Assembly: GCA_948099385.1 (NCBI GenBank)
Contig: CANUEZ040000129.1
Location: forward strand, 1,984,001-2,048,000
DNA from: Fasciola hepatica
Lineage: Eukaryota; Platyhelminthes; Trematoda; Plagiorchiida; Fasciolidae
DNA: 64,000 nucleotides
Reading direction: 5' to 3'
In this document: positions 36,159 to 51,100 of the stretch, one piece after another
Layout: each line of letters starts with the position of its first letter
Numbering within the stretch: position 1 is the stretch's first letter
Position numbers and translations under genes: made by a program
Notes under the pieces: model-generated
What the model saw: only the letters and a program-made list of their open reading frames with translations
Database searches by the model: none
Told to the model about the DNA's origin: nothing

Positions 36159-39100
36159 TAGTAGGAGATTCGATTTGTATATAATATGATTGATCATGCA
36201 GCTTGAACGCTCAACTCACCATTGAAAAGCATGGAAGCACTGTACAGCTGTTTCATCCTTGTTGGGAATGATCAGCAGTGCACATCCACCGAGCCCCCAC
36301 GGGCACTCGAACCCGGGCTGAACGATTGTGAATCGAACACCTTAACCACAAGGCTATCCGGGCTGGCTCTCAACGGTTTGTTCAACATCTACAATACATG
36401 ATATAGCACCGTTCCGTCACTGGCTTCGAACGGTAACAACCCGCCTCCCACACAGCGATCGACTCCTATGATGGATGACTTCTCTGTAGGGGCCTAAGTA
36501 CAACGAACGCATTCCGTTATGAACAACCTACAGAGCTTGGTTAATATTTCCAATTGAGTAGTAGGAGATTCGATTTGTATATAATATGATTGATCATGCA
36601 GCTTGAACGTTCAACTCACCATTGAAAAGCATGGAAGCATTGTACAGCTGTTTCATCCTTGTTGGGAATGATCAGCAGTGCACATCCACCGAGCCCCCAC
36701 GGGCACTCGAACCCGGGCTGAACGATTGTGAATCGAACACATTAACCACAAGGCTATCCGGGCTGGCTCTCAACGGTTTGTTCAACATCTACACTACATG
36801 ATATAGCACCGTTCCGTCACTGGCTTCGAACGGTAACAACCCGCCTCCCACACAGCGATCGACTCCTATGATGGATGACTTCTCTGTAGGGGCCTAAGTA
36901 CAACGAACGCATTCCGTTATGAACAACCTACAGAGCTTGGTTAATATTTCCAATTGAGTAGTAGGAGATTCGATTTGTATGTAATATGATTGATCCTGCA
37001 GCTTGAACGCTCAACTCACCATTGAAAAGCATGGAAGCACTGTACAGCTGTTTCATCCTTGTTGGGAATGATCAGCAGTGCACATCCACCGAGCCCCCAC
37101 GGGCACTCGAACCCGGGCTGAACGATTGTGAATCGAACACCTTAACCACAAGGCTATCCGGGCTGGCTCTCAACGGTTTGTTCAACATCTACACTACATG
37201 ATATAGCACCGTTCCGTCACTGGCTTCGAACGGTAACAACCCGCCTCCCACACAGCGATCGACTCCTATGATGGATGACTTCTCTGTAGGGGCCTAAGTA
37301 CAACGAACGCATTCCGTTATGAACAACCTACAGAGCTTGGTTAATATTTGCAATTGAGTAGTAGGAGATTCGATTTGTATATAATATGATTGATCATGCA
37401 GCTTGAACGCTCAACTCACCATTGAAAAGCATGGAAGCACTGTACAGCTGTTTCATCCTTGTTGGGAATGATCAGCAGTGCACATCCACCGAGCCACCAC
37501 GGGCACTCGAACCCGGGATGAACGATTGTGAATCGAACACCTTAACCACAAGGCTATCCGGGCTGGCTCTCAACGGTTTGTTCAACATCTACAATACATG
37601 ATATAGCACCGTTCCGTCACTGGCTTCGAACGGTAACAACCCGCCTCCCACACAGCGATCGACTCCTATGATGGATGACTTCTCTGTAGGGGACTAAGTA
37701 CAACGAACGCATTCCGTTATGAACAACCTACAGAGCTTGGTTAATATTTGCCATTGAGTAGTAGGAGATTCGATTTGTATGTAATATGATTGATCATGCA
37801 GCTTGAACGCTCAACTCACCATTGAAAAGCATGGAAGCACTGTACAGCTGTTTCATCCTTGTTGGGAATGATCAGCAGTGCACATCCACCGAGCCCCCAC
37901 GGGCACTCGAACCCGGGCTGAACGATTGTGAATCGAACACCTTAACCACAAGGCTATCCGGGCTGGCTCTCAACGGTTTGTTCAACATCTACACTACATG
38001 ATATAGCACCGTTCCGTCACTGGCTTCGAACGGTAACAACCCGCCTCCCACACAGCGATCGACTCCTATGATGGATGACTTCTCTGTAGGGGCCTAAGTA
38101 CAACGAACGCATTCCGTTATGAACAACCTACAGAGCTTGGTTAATATTTCCAACTGAGTAGTAGGAGATTTGATTTGTATATAATATGATTGATCATGCA
38201 GCTTGAACGCTCAACTCACCATTGAAAAGCATGGAAGCACTGTACAGCTGTTTCATCCTTGTTGGGAATGATCAGCAGTGCACATCCACCGAGCCCCCAC
38301 GGGCACTCGAACCCGGGCTGAACGATTGTGAATCGAACACATTAACCACAAGGCTATCCGGGCTGGCTCTCAACGGTTTGTTCAACATCTACACTACATG
38401 ATATAGCACCGTTCCGTCACTGGCTTCGAACGGTAACAACCCGCCTCCCACACAGCGATCGACTCCTATGATGGATGACTTCTCTGTAGGGGCCTAAGTA
38501 CAACGAACGCATTCCGTTATGAACAACCTACAGAGCTTGGTTAATATTTCCAGTTGAGTAGTAGGAGATTCGATTTGTATATAATATGATTGATCCTGCA
38601 GCTTGAACGTTCAACTCACCATTGAAAAGCATGGAATCATTGTACAGCTGTTTCATCCTTGTTGGGAATGATCAGCAGTGCACATCCACCGAGCCCCCAC
38701 GGGCACTCGAACCCGGGCTGAACGATTGTGAATCGAACACCCTAACCACAAGGCTATCCGGGCTGGCTCTCAACGGTTTGTTCAACATCTACAATACATG
38801 ATATAGCACCATTCCGTCACTGGCTTCGAACGGTAACAACGCGCCTCCCACACAGCGATCGACTCCTATGATGGATGGCTTCTCTGTAGGGGCCTAAGTA
38901 CAACGAACGCATTCCGTTATGAACAACCTACAGAGCTTGGTTAATATTTCCAATTGAGTAGTAGGAGATTCGATTTGTATATAATATGATTGATCATGCA
39001 GCTTGAACGCTCAACTCACCATTGAAAAGCATGGAAGCACTGTACAGCTGTTTCATCCTTGTTGGGAATGATCAGCAGTGCACATCCACCGAGCCCCCAC

Positions 39101-42100
39101 GGGCACTCGAACCCGGGCTGAACGATTGTGAATCGAACACCTTAACCACAAGGCTATCCAGGCTGGCTCTCAACGGTTTGTTCAACATCTACACTACATG
39201 ATATAGCACCGTTCCGTCACTGGCTTCGAACGGTAACAACCCGCCTCCCACACGGCGATCGACTCCTATGATGGATGACTTCTCTGTAGGGGCCTAAGTA
39301 CAACGAACGCATTCCGTTATGAACAACCTACAGAGCTTGGTTAATATTTCCAATTGAGTAGTAGGAGATTCGATTTGTATATAATATGATTGATCATGCA
39401 GCTTGAACGCTCAACTCACCATTGAAAAGCATGGAAGCACTGTACAGCTGTTTCATCCTTGTTGGGAATGATCAGCAGTGAACATCCACCGAGCCCCCAC
39501 GGGCACTCGAACCCGGGCTGAACGATTGTGAATCGAACACCTTAACCACAAGGCTATCCGGGCTGGCTCTCAACGGTTTGTTCAACATCTACACTACATG
39601 ATATAGCACCATTCCGTCACTGGCTTCGAACGGTAACAACCCGCCTCCCACACAGCGATCGACTCCTATGATGGATGACTTCTCTGTAGGGGCCTAAGTA
39701 CAACGAACGCATTCCGTTATGAACAACCTACAGAGCTTGGTTAATATTTCCAATTGAGTAGTAGGAGATTCGATTTGTATATAATATGATTGATCATGCA
39801 GCTTGAACGCTCAACTCACCATTGAAAAGCATGGAAGCACTGTACAGCTGTTTCATCCTTGTTGGGAATGATCAGCAGTGCACATCCACCGAGCCCCCAC
39901 GGGCACTCGAACCCGGGCTGAACGATTGTGAATCGAACACCTTAACCACAAGGCTATCCGGGCTGGCTCTCAACGGTTTGTTCAACATCTACACTACATG
40001 ATATAGCACCGTTCCGTCACTGGCTTCGAACGGTAACAACCCGCCTCCCACACAGCGATCGACTCCTATGATGGATGACTTCTCTCTGGGGGCCTAAGTA
40101 CAACGAACGCATTCCGTTATGAACAACCTACAGAGCTTGGTTAATATTTCCAATTGAGTAGTAGGAGATTCGATTTGTATATAATATGATTGATCCTGCA
40201 GCTTGAACGCTCAACTCACCATTGAAAAGCATGGAAGCACTGTACAGCTGTTTCATCCTTGTTGGGAATGATCAGCAGTGCACATCCACCGAGCCCCCAC
40301 GGGCACTCGAACCCGGGCTGAACGATTGTGAATCGAACACCTTAACCACAAGGCTATCCGGGCTGGCTCTCAACGGTTTGTTCAACATCTACACTACATG
40401 ATATAGCACCATTCCGTCACTGGCTTCGAACGGTAACAACCCGCCTCCCACACAGCGATCGACTCCTATGATGGATGACTTCTCTGTAGGGGCCTAAGTA
40501 CAACGAACGCATTCCGTTATGAACAACCTACAGAGCTTGGTTAATATTTCCAATTGAGTAGTAGGAGATTCGATTTGTATATAATATGATTGATCATGCA
40601 GCTTGAACGCTCAACTCACCATTGAAAAGCATGGAAGCACTGTACAGCTGTTTCATCCTTGTTGGGAATGATCAGCAGTGCACATCCACCGAGCCCCCAC
40701 GGGCACTCGAACCCGGGCTGAACGATTGTGAATCGAACACCTTAACCACAAGGCTATCCGGGCTGGCTCTCAACGGTTTGTTCAACATCTACAATACATG
40801 ATATAGCACCGTTCCGTCACTGGCTTCGAACGGTAACAACCCGCCTCCCACACAGCGATCGACTCCTATGATGGATGACTTCTCTGTAGGGGCCTAAGTA
40901 CAACGAACGCATTCCGTTATGAACAACCTACAGAGCTTGGTTAATATTTCCAATTGAGTAGTAGGAGATTCGATTTGTATATAATATGATTGATCATGCA
41001 GCTTGAACGCTCAACTCACCATTGAAAAGCATGGAAGCATTGTACAGCTGTTTCATCCTTGTTGGGAATGATCAGCAGTGCACATCCACCGAGCCCCCAC
41101 GGGCACTCGAACCCGGGCTGAACGATTATTAATCGAACACCTTAACCACAAGGCTATCCGGGCTGGCTCTCAACGGTTTGTTCAACATCTACACTACATG
41201 ATATAGCACCGTTCCGTCACTGGCTTCGAACGGTAACAACCCGCCTCCCACACAGCGATCGACTCCTATGATGGATGACTTCTCTGTAGGGGCCTAAGTA
41301 CAACGAACGCATTCCGTTATGAACAACCTACAGAGCTTGGTTAATATTTCCAATTGAGTAGTAGGAGATTCGATTTGTATATAATATGATTGATCATGCA
41401 GCTTGAACGCTCAACTCACCATTGAAAAGCATGGAAGCACTGTACAGCTGTTTCATCCTTGTTGGGAATGATCAGCAGTGCACATCCACCGAGCCCCCAC
41501 GGGCACTCGAACCCGGGCTGAACGATTGTGAATCGAACACCTTAACCACAAGGCTATCCGGGCTGGCTCTCAACGGTTTGTTCAACATCTACACTACATG
41601 ATATAGCACCGTTCCGTCACTGGCTTCGAACGGTAACAACCCGCCTCCCACACAGCGATCGACTCCTATGATGGATGACTTCTCTGTAGGGGCCTAAGTA
41701 CAACGAACGCATTCCGTTATGAACAACCTACAGAGCTTGGTTAATATTTCCAATTGAGTAGTAGGAGATTCGATTTGTATATAATATGATTGATCATGCA
41801 GCTTGAACGCTCAACTCACCATTGAAAAGCATGGAAGCACTGTACAGCTGTTTCATCCTTGTTGGGAATGATCAGCAGTGCACATCCACCGAGCCACCAC
41901 GGGCACTCGAACCCGAGCTGAACGATTGTGAATCGAACACCTTAACCACAAGGCTATCCGGGCTGGCTCTCAACGGTTTGTTCAACATCTACACTACATG
42001 ATATAGCACCGTTCCGTCACTGGCTTCGAACGGTAACAACCCGCCTCCCACACAGCGATCGACTCCTATGATGGATGACTTCTCTCTGGGGGAATAAGTA

Positions 42101-45100
42101 CAACGAACGCATTCCGTTATGAACAACCTACAGAGCTTGGTTAATATTTGCAATTGAGTAGTAGGAGATTCGATTTGTATATAATATGATTGATCATGCA
42201 GCTTGAACGCTCAACTCACCATTGAAAAGCATGGAAGCACTGTACAGCTGTTTCATCCTTGTTGGGAATGATCAGCAGTGCACATCCACCGAGCCCCCAC
42301 GGGCACTCGAACCCGGGCTGAACGATTGTGAATCGAACACCTTAACCACAAGGCTATCCGGGCTGGCTCTCAACGGTTTGTTCAACATCTACAATACATG
42401 ATATAGCACCGTTCCGTCACTGGCTTCGAACGGTAACAACCCGCCTCCCACACAGCGATCGACTCCTATGATGGATGACTTCTCTGTAGGGGCCTAAGTA
42501 CAACGAACGCATTCCGTTATGAACAACCTACAGAGCTTGGTTAATATTTCCAATTGAGTAGTAGGAGATTCGATTTGTATATAATATGATTGATCATGCA
42601 GCTTGAACGCTCAACTCACCATTGAAAAGCATGGAAGCACTGTACAGCTGTTTCATCCTTGTTGGGAATGATCAGCAGTGCACATCCACCGAGCCCCCAC
42701 GGGCACTCGAACCCGGGCTGAACGATTGTGAATCGAACATCTTAACCACAAGGCTATCCGGGCTGGCTCTCAACGGTTTGTTCAACATCTACACTACATG
42801 ATATAGCACCGTTCCGTCACTGGCTTCGAACGGTAACAACCCGCCTCCCACACAGCGATCGACTCCTATGATGGATGATTTCTCCTTGGAGGCCTAAGTA
42901 CAACGAACGCATTCCGTTATGAACAACCTACAGAGCTTGGTTAATATTTCCAATTGAGTAGTAGGAGATTCGATTTGTATGTAATATGATTGATCCTGCA
43001 GCTTGAACGCTCAACTCACCATTGAAAAGCATGGAAGCACTGTACAGCTGTTTCATCCTTGTTGGGAATGATCAGCAGTGCACATCCACCGAGCCCCCAC
43101 GGGCACTCGAACCCGGGCTGAACGATTGTGAATCGAACACCTTAACCACAAGGCTATCCGGGCTGGCTCTCAACGGTTTGTTCAACATCTACAATACATG
43201 ATATAGCACCGTTCCGTCACTGGCTTCGAACGGTAACAACCCGCCTCCCACACAGCGATCGACTCCTGTGATGGATGACTTCTCTGTAGGGGCCTAAGTA
43301 CAACGAACGCATTCCGTTATGAACAACCTACAGAGCTTGGTTAATATTTCCAATTGAGTAGTAGGAGATTCGATTTGTATATAATATGATTGATCATGCA
43401 GCTTGAACGCTCAACTCACCATTGAAAAGCATGGAAGCACTGTACAGCTGTTTCATCCTTGTTGGGAATGATCAGCAGTGCACATCCACCGAGCCACCAC
43501 GGGCACTCGAACCCGGGCTGAACGATTGTGAATCGAACACATTAACCACAAGGCTATCCGGGCTGGCTCTCAACGGTTTGTTCAACATCTACACTACATG
43601 ATATAGCACCGTTCCGTCACTGGCTTCGAACGTTAACAACCCGCCTCCCACACAGCGATCGACTCCTATGATGGATGACTTCTCTGTAGGGGCCTAAGTA
43701 CAACGAACGCATTCCGTTATGAACAACCTACAGAGCTTGGTTAATATTTCCAATTGAGTAGTAGGAGATTCGATTTGTATATAATATGATTGATCATGCA
43801 GCTTGAACGCTCAACTCACCATTGAAAAGCATGGAAGCACTGTACAGCTGTTTCATCCTTGTTGGGAATGATCAGCAGTGCACATCCACCGAGCCCCCAC
43901 GGGCACTCGAACCCGAGCTGAACGATTGTGAATCGAACACCTTAACCACAAGGCTATCCGGGCTGGCTCTCAACGGTTTGTTCAACATCTACACTACATG
44001 ATATAGCACCGTTCCGTCACTGGCTTCGAACGGTAACAACCCGCCTCCCACACAGCGATCGACTCCTATGATGGATGACTTCTCTGTAGGGGCCTAAGTA
44101 CAACGAACGCATTCCGTTATGAACAACCTACAGAGCTTGGTTAATATTTCCAATTGAGTAGTAGGAGATTCGATTTGTATATAATATGATTGATCATGCA
44201 GCTTGAACGCTCAACTCACCATTGAAAAGCATGGAAGCACTGTACAGCTGTTTCATCCTTGTTGGGAATGATCAGCAGTGCACATCCACCGAGCCCGCAC
44301 GGGCACTCGAACCCGGGCTGAACGATTGTGAATCGAACACCTTAACCACAAGGCTATCCGGGCTGGCTCTCAACGGTTTGTTCAACATCTACACTACATG
44401 ATATAGCACCGTTCCGTCACTGGCTTCGAACGGTAACAACCCGCCTCCCACACAGCGATCGACTCCTATGATGGATGACTTCTCTGTAGGGGCCTAAGTA
44501 CAACGAACGCATTCCGTTATGAACAACCTACAGAGCTTGGTTAATATTTCCAATTGAGTAGTAGGAGATTCGATTTGTATATAATATGATTGATCATGCA
44601 GCTTGAACGCTCAACTCACCATTGAAAAGCATGGAAGCACTGTACAGCTGTTTCATCCTTGTTGGGAATGATCAGCAGTGCACATCCACCGAGCCCCCAC
44701 GGGCACTCGAACCCGGGCTGAACGATTGTGAATCGAACACCTTAACCACAAGGCTATCCGGGCTGGCTCTCAACGGTTTGTTCAACATCTACAATACATG
44801 ATATAGCACCGTTCTGTCACTGGCTTCGAACGGTAACAACCCGCCTCCCACACAGCGATCGACTCCTATGATGGATGACTTCTCTGTAGAGGCCTAAGTA
44901 CAACGAACGCATTCCGTTATGAACAACCTACAGAGCTTGGTTAATATTTCCAATTGAGTAGTAGGAGATTCGATTTGTATATAATATGATTGATCATGCA
45001 GCTTGAACGCTCAACTCACCATTGAAAAGCATGGAAGCACTGTACAGCTGTTTCATCCTTGTTGGGAATGATCAGCAGTGCACATCCACCGAGCCCCCAC

Positions 45101-45758
45101 GGGCACTCGAACCCGGGCTGAACGATTGTTAATCGAACACCTTAACCACAAGGCTATCCGGGCTGGCTCTCAACGGTTTGTTCAACATCTACACTACATG
45201 ATATAGCACCGTTCCGTCACTGGCTTCGAACGGTAACAACCCGCCTCCCACACAGCGATCGACTCCTATGATGGATGACTTCTCTGTAGGGGCCTAAGTA
45301 AAACGAACGCATTCCGTTATGAACAACCTACAGAGCTTGGTTAATATTTCCAATTGAGTAGTAGGAGATTCGATTTGTATATAATATGATTGATCATGCA
45401 GCTTGAACGCTCAACTCACCATTGAAAAGCATGGAAGCATTGTACAGCTGTTTCATCCTTGTTGGGAATGATCAGCAGTGCACATCCACCGAGCCCCCAC
45501 GGGCACTCGAACCCGGGCTGAACGATTGTGAATCGAACACCTTAACCACAAGGCTATCCGGGCTGGCTCTCAACGGTTTGTTCAACATCTACACTACATG
45601 ATATAGCACCGTTCCGTCACTGGCTTCGAACGGTAACAACCCGCCTCCCACACAGCGATCGACTCCTATGATGGATGACTTCTCTGTAGGGGCCTAAGTA
45701 CAACGAACGCATTCCGTTATGAACAACCCACAGAGCTTGGTTAATATTTCCAATTGAG

Positions 45759-48158
45759 TAGTAGGAGATTCGATTTGTATATAATATGATTGATCCTGCA
45801 GCTTGAACGCTCAACTCACCATTGAAAAGCATGGAAGCACTGTACAGCTGTTTCATCCTTGTTGGGAATGATCAGCAGTGCACATCCACCGAGCCCCCAC
45901 GGGCACTCGAACCCGGGCTGAACGATTGTGAATCGAACACCTTAACCACAAGGCTATCCGGGCTGGCTCTCAACGGTTTGTTCAACATCTACACTACATG
46001 ATATAGCACCGTTCCGTCACTGGCTTCGAACGGTAACAACCCGTCTCCCACACAGCGATCGACTCCTATGATGGATGACTTCTCTTTGGGGGCCTAAGTA
46101 CAACGAACGCATTCCGTTATGAACAACCTACAGAGCTTGGTTAATATTTCCAATTGAGTAGTGGGAGATTCGATTTGTATATAATATGATTGATCATGCA
46201 GCTTGAACGCTCAACTCACCATTGAAAAGCATGGAAGCACTGTACAGCTGTTTCATCCTTGTTGGGAATGATCAGCAGTGCACATCCACCGAGCCCCCAC
46301 GGGCACTCGAACCCGGGCTGAACGATTGTGAATCGAACACCTTAACCACAAGGCTATCCGGGCTGGCTCTCAACGGTTTGTTCAACATCTACAATACATG
46401 ATATAGCACCGTTCCGTCACTGGCTTCGAACGGTAACAACCCGCCTCCCACACAGCGATCGACTCCTATGATGGATGACTTCTCTGTAGGGGCCTAAGTA
46501 CAACGAACGCATTCCGTTATGAACAACCTACAGAGCTTGGTTAATATTTCCAATTGAGTAGTGGGAGATTCGATTTGTATATAATATGATTGATCATGCA
46601 GCTTGAACGCTCAACTCACCATTGAAAAGCATGGAAGCATTGTACAGCTGTTTCATCCTTGTTGGGAATGATCAGCAGTGCACATCCACCGAGCCACCAC
46701 GGGCACTCGAACCCGGGCTGAACGATTGTGAATCGAACACCTTAACCACAAGGCTATCCGGGCTGGCTCTCAACGGTTTGTTCAACATCTACACTATATG
46801 ATATAGCACCGTTCCGTCACTGGCTTCGAACGGTAACAACCCGCCTCCCACACAGCGATCGACTCCTATGATGGATGACTTCTCTGTAGGGGCCTAAGTA
46901 CAACGAACGCATTCCGTTATGAACAACCCACAGAGCTTGGTTAATATTTCCAATTGAGTAGTAGGAGATTCGATTTGTATATAATATGATTGATCCTGCA
47001 GCTTGAACGCTCAACTCACCATTGAAAAGCATGGAAGCATTGTACAGCTGTTTCATCCTTGTTGGGAATGATCAGCAGTGCACATCCACCGAGCCCCCAC
47101 GGGCACTCGAACCCGGGCTGAACGATTGTGAATCGAACACCTTAACCACAAGGCTATCCGGGCTGGCTCTCAACGGTTTGTTCAACATCTACACTACATG
47201 ATATAGCACCGTTCCGTCACTGGCTTCGAACGGTAACAACCCGTCTCCCACACAGCGATCGACTCCTATGATGGATGACTTCTCTTTGGGGGCCTAAGTA
47301 CAACGAACGCATTCCGTTATGAACAACCTACAGAGCTTGGTTAATATTTCCAATTGAGTAGTGGGAGATTCGATTTGTATATAATATGATTGATCATGCA
47401 GCTTGAACGCTCAACTCACCATTGAAAAGCATGGAAGCACTGTACAGCTGTTTCATCCTTGTTGGGAATGATCAGCAGTGCACATCCACCGAGCCCCCAC
47501 GGGCACTCGAACCCGGGCTGAACGATTGTGAATCGAACACCTTAACCACAAGGCTATCCGGGCTGGCTCTCAACGGTTTGTTCAACATCTACACTATATG
47601 ATATAGCACCGTTCCGTCACTGGCTTCGAACGGTAACAACCCGCCTCCCACACAGCGATCGACTCCTATGATGGATGACTTCTCTGTAGGGGCCTAAGTA
47701 CAACGAACGCATTCCGTTATGAACAACCTACAGAGCTTGGTTAATATTTCCAATTGAGTAGTGGGAGATTCGATTTGTATATAATATGATTGATCATGCA
47801 GCTTGAACGCTCAACTCACCATTGAAAAGCATGGAAGCATTGTACAGCTGTTTCATCCTTGTTGGGAATGATCAGCAGTGCACATCCACCGAGCCACCAC
47901 GGGCACTCGAACCCGGGCTGAACGATTGTGAATCGAACACCTTAACCACAAGGCTATCCGGGCTGGCTCTCAACGGTTTGTTCAACATCTACACTATATG
48001 ATATAGCACCGTTCCGTCACTGGCTTCGAACGGTAACAACCCGCCTCCCACACAGCGATCGACTCCTATGATGGATGACTTCTCTGTAGGGGCCTAAGTA
48101 CAACGAACGCATTCCGTTATGAACAACCTACAGAGCTTGGTTAATATTTCCAATTGAG
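45759..48158. repeat. Three-unit higher-order repeat, two copies of 1,200 bp
   Basis: The ordered variants TGATCCTGCA, CCGTCTCCCA, TCTCTTTGGG, GTGGGAGATT (twice) and GAGCCACCAC with ACTATATG occur at 45791-46800 and again 1,200 bp later. The phase could be shifted by one unit to the left, since the CCCACAGAGCTT variant at 45728 and 46928 is also 1,200 bp apart. Confidence 0.85.
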
Positions 48159-51100
48159 TAGTAGGAGATTCGATTTGTATATAATATGATTGATCATGCA
48201 GCTTGAACGCTCAACTCACCATTGAAAAGCATGGAAGCACTGTACAGCTGTTTCATCCTTGTTGGGAATGATCAGCAGTGCACATCCACCGAGCCCCCAC
48301 GGGCACTCGAACCCGGGCTGAACGATTGTGAATCGAACACCTTAACCACAAGGCTATCCGGGCTGGCTCTCAACGGTTTGTTCAACATCTACACTACATG
48401 ATATAGCACCGTTCCGTCACTGGCTTCGAACGGTAACAACCCGCCTCCCACACAGCGATCGACTCCTATGATGGATGACTTCTCTGTAGGGGCCTAAGTA
48501 CAACGAACGCATTCCGTTATGAACAACCTACAGAGCTTGGTTAATATTTCCAATTGAGTAGTAGGAGATTCGATTTGTATATAATATGATTGATCATGCA
48601 GCTTGAACGCTCAACTCACCATTGAAAAGCATGGAAGCACTGTACAGCTGTTTCATCCTTGTTGGGAATGATCAGCAGTGCACATCCACCGAGCCCCCAC
48701 GGGCACTCGAACCCGGGCTGAACGATTGTGAATCGAACACCTTAACCACAAGGCTATCCGGGCTGGCTCTCAACGGTTTGTTCAACATCTACACTACATG
48801 ATATAGCACCGTTCCGTCACTGGCTTCGAACGGTAACAACCCGCCTCCCACACAGCGATCGACTCCTATGATGGATGACTTCTCTGTAGGGGCCTAAGTA
48901 CAACGAACGCATTCCGTTATGAACAACCTACAGAGCTTGGTTAATATTTGCAATTGAGTAGTAGGAGATTCGATTTGTATATAATATGATTGATCATGCA
49001 GCTTGAACGCTCAACTCACCATTGAAAAGCATGGAAGCACTGTACAGCTGTTTCATCCTTGTTGGGAATGATCAGCAGTGCACATCCACCGAGCCCCCAC
49101 GGGCACTCGAACCCGGGCTGAACGATTGTTAATCGAACACCTTAACCACAAGGCTATCCGGGCTGGCTCTCAACGGTTTGTTCAACATCTACACTACATG
49201 ATATAGCACCGTTCCGTCACTGGCTTCGAACGGTAACAACCCGCCTACCACACAGCGATCGACTCCTATGATGGATGACTTCTCTGTAGGGGCCTAAGTA
49301 CAACGAACGCATTCCGTTATGAACAACCCACAGAGCTTGGTTAATATTTCCAATTGAGTAGTAGGAGATTCGATTTGTATATAATATGATTGATCATGCA
49401 GCTTGAACGCTCAACTCACCATTGAAAAGCATGGAAGCACTGTACAGCTGTTTCATCCTTGTTGGGAATGATCAGCAGTGCACATCCACCGAGCCCCCAC
49501 GGGCACTCGAACCCGGGCTGAACGATTGTGAATCGAACACCTTAACCACAAGGCTATCCGGGCTGGCTCTCAACGGTTTGTTCAACATCTACACTACATG
49601 ATATAGCACCGTTCCGTCACTGGCTTCGAACGGTAACAACCCGCCTCCCACACAGCGATCGACTCCTATGATGGATGACTTCTCTGTAGGGGCCTAAGTA
49701 CAACGAACGCATTCCGTTATGAACAACCTACAGAGCTTGGTTAATATTTCCAATTGAGTAGTAGGAGATTCGATTTGTATATAATATGATTGATCATGCA
49801 GCTTGAACGCTCAACTCACCATTGAAAAGCATGGAAGCACTGTACAGCCGTTTCATCCTTGTTGGGAATGATCAGCAGTGCACATCCACCGAGCCCCCAC
49901 GGGCACTCGAACCCGGGCTGAACGATTGTGAATCGAACACCTTAACCACAAGGCTATCCGGGCTGGCTCTCAACGGTTTGTTCAACATCTACACTACATG
50001 ATATAGCACCGTTCCGTCACTGGCTTCGAACGGTAACAACCCGCCTCCCACACAGCGATCGACTCCTATGATGGATGACTTCTCTGTAGGGGCCTAAGTA
50101 CAACGAACGCATTCCGTTATGAACAACCTACAGAGCTTGGTTAATATTTCCAATTGAGTAGTAGGAGATTCGATTTGTATATAATATGATTGATCATGCA
50201 GCTTGAACGCTCAACTCACCATTGAAAAGCATGGAAGCACTGTACAGCTGTTTCATCCTTGTTGGGAATGATCAGCAGTGCACATCCACCGAGCCCCCAC
50301 GGGCACTCGAACCCGGGCTGAACGATTGTGAATCGAACACCTTAACCACAAGGCTATCCGGGCTGGCTCTCAACGGTTTGTTCAACATCTACACTACATG
50401 ATATAGCACCGTTCCGTCACTGGCTTCGAACGGTAACAACCCGCCTCCCACACAGCGATCGACTCCTATGATGGATGACTTCTCTGTAGGGGCCTAAGTA
50501 CAACGAACGCATTCCGTTATGAACAACCTACAGAGCTTGGTTAATATTTCCAATTGAGTAGTAGGAGATTCGATTTGTATATAATATGATTGATCATGCA
50601 GCTTGAACGCTCAACTCACCATTGAAAAGCATGGAAGCACTGTACAGCTGTTTCATCCTTGTTGGGAATGATCAGCAGTGCACATCCACCGAGCCCCCAC
50701 GGGCACTCGAACCCGGGCTGAACGATTGTGAATCGAACACCTTAACCACAAGGCTATCCGGGCTGGCTCTCAACGGTTTGTTCAACATCTACACTACATG
50801 ATATAGCACCGTTCCGTCACTGGCTTCGAACGGTAACAACCCGCCTACCACACAGCGATCGACTCCTATGATGGATGACTTCTCTGTAGGGGCCTAAGTA
50901 CAACGAACGCATTCCGTTATGAACAACCTACAGAGCTTGGTTAATATTTGCAATTGAGTAGTAGGAGATTCGATTTGTATATAATATGATTGATCATGCA
51001 GCTTGAACGCTCAACTCACCATTGAAAAGCATGGAAGCACTGTACAGCTGTTTCATCCTTGTTGGGAATGATCAGCAGTGCACATCCACCGAGCCCCCAC

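Noticed and set aside
45617..47056. Duplicate 79-residue minus-strand ORFs 1,200 bp apart
   Set aside because: They are identical because the units are copies within the trimer duplication. The frame depends on the local TGATCCTGCA variant and is not kept in the rest of the array.
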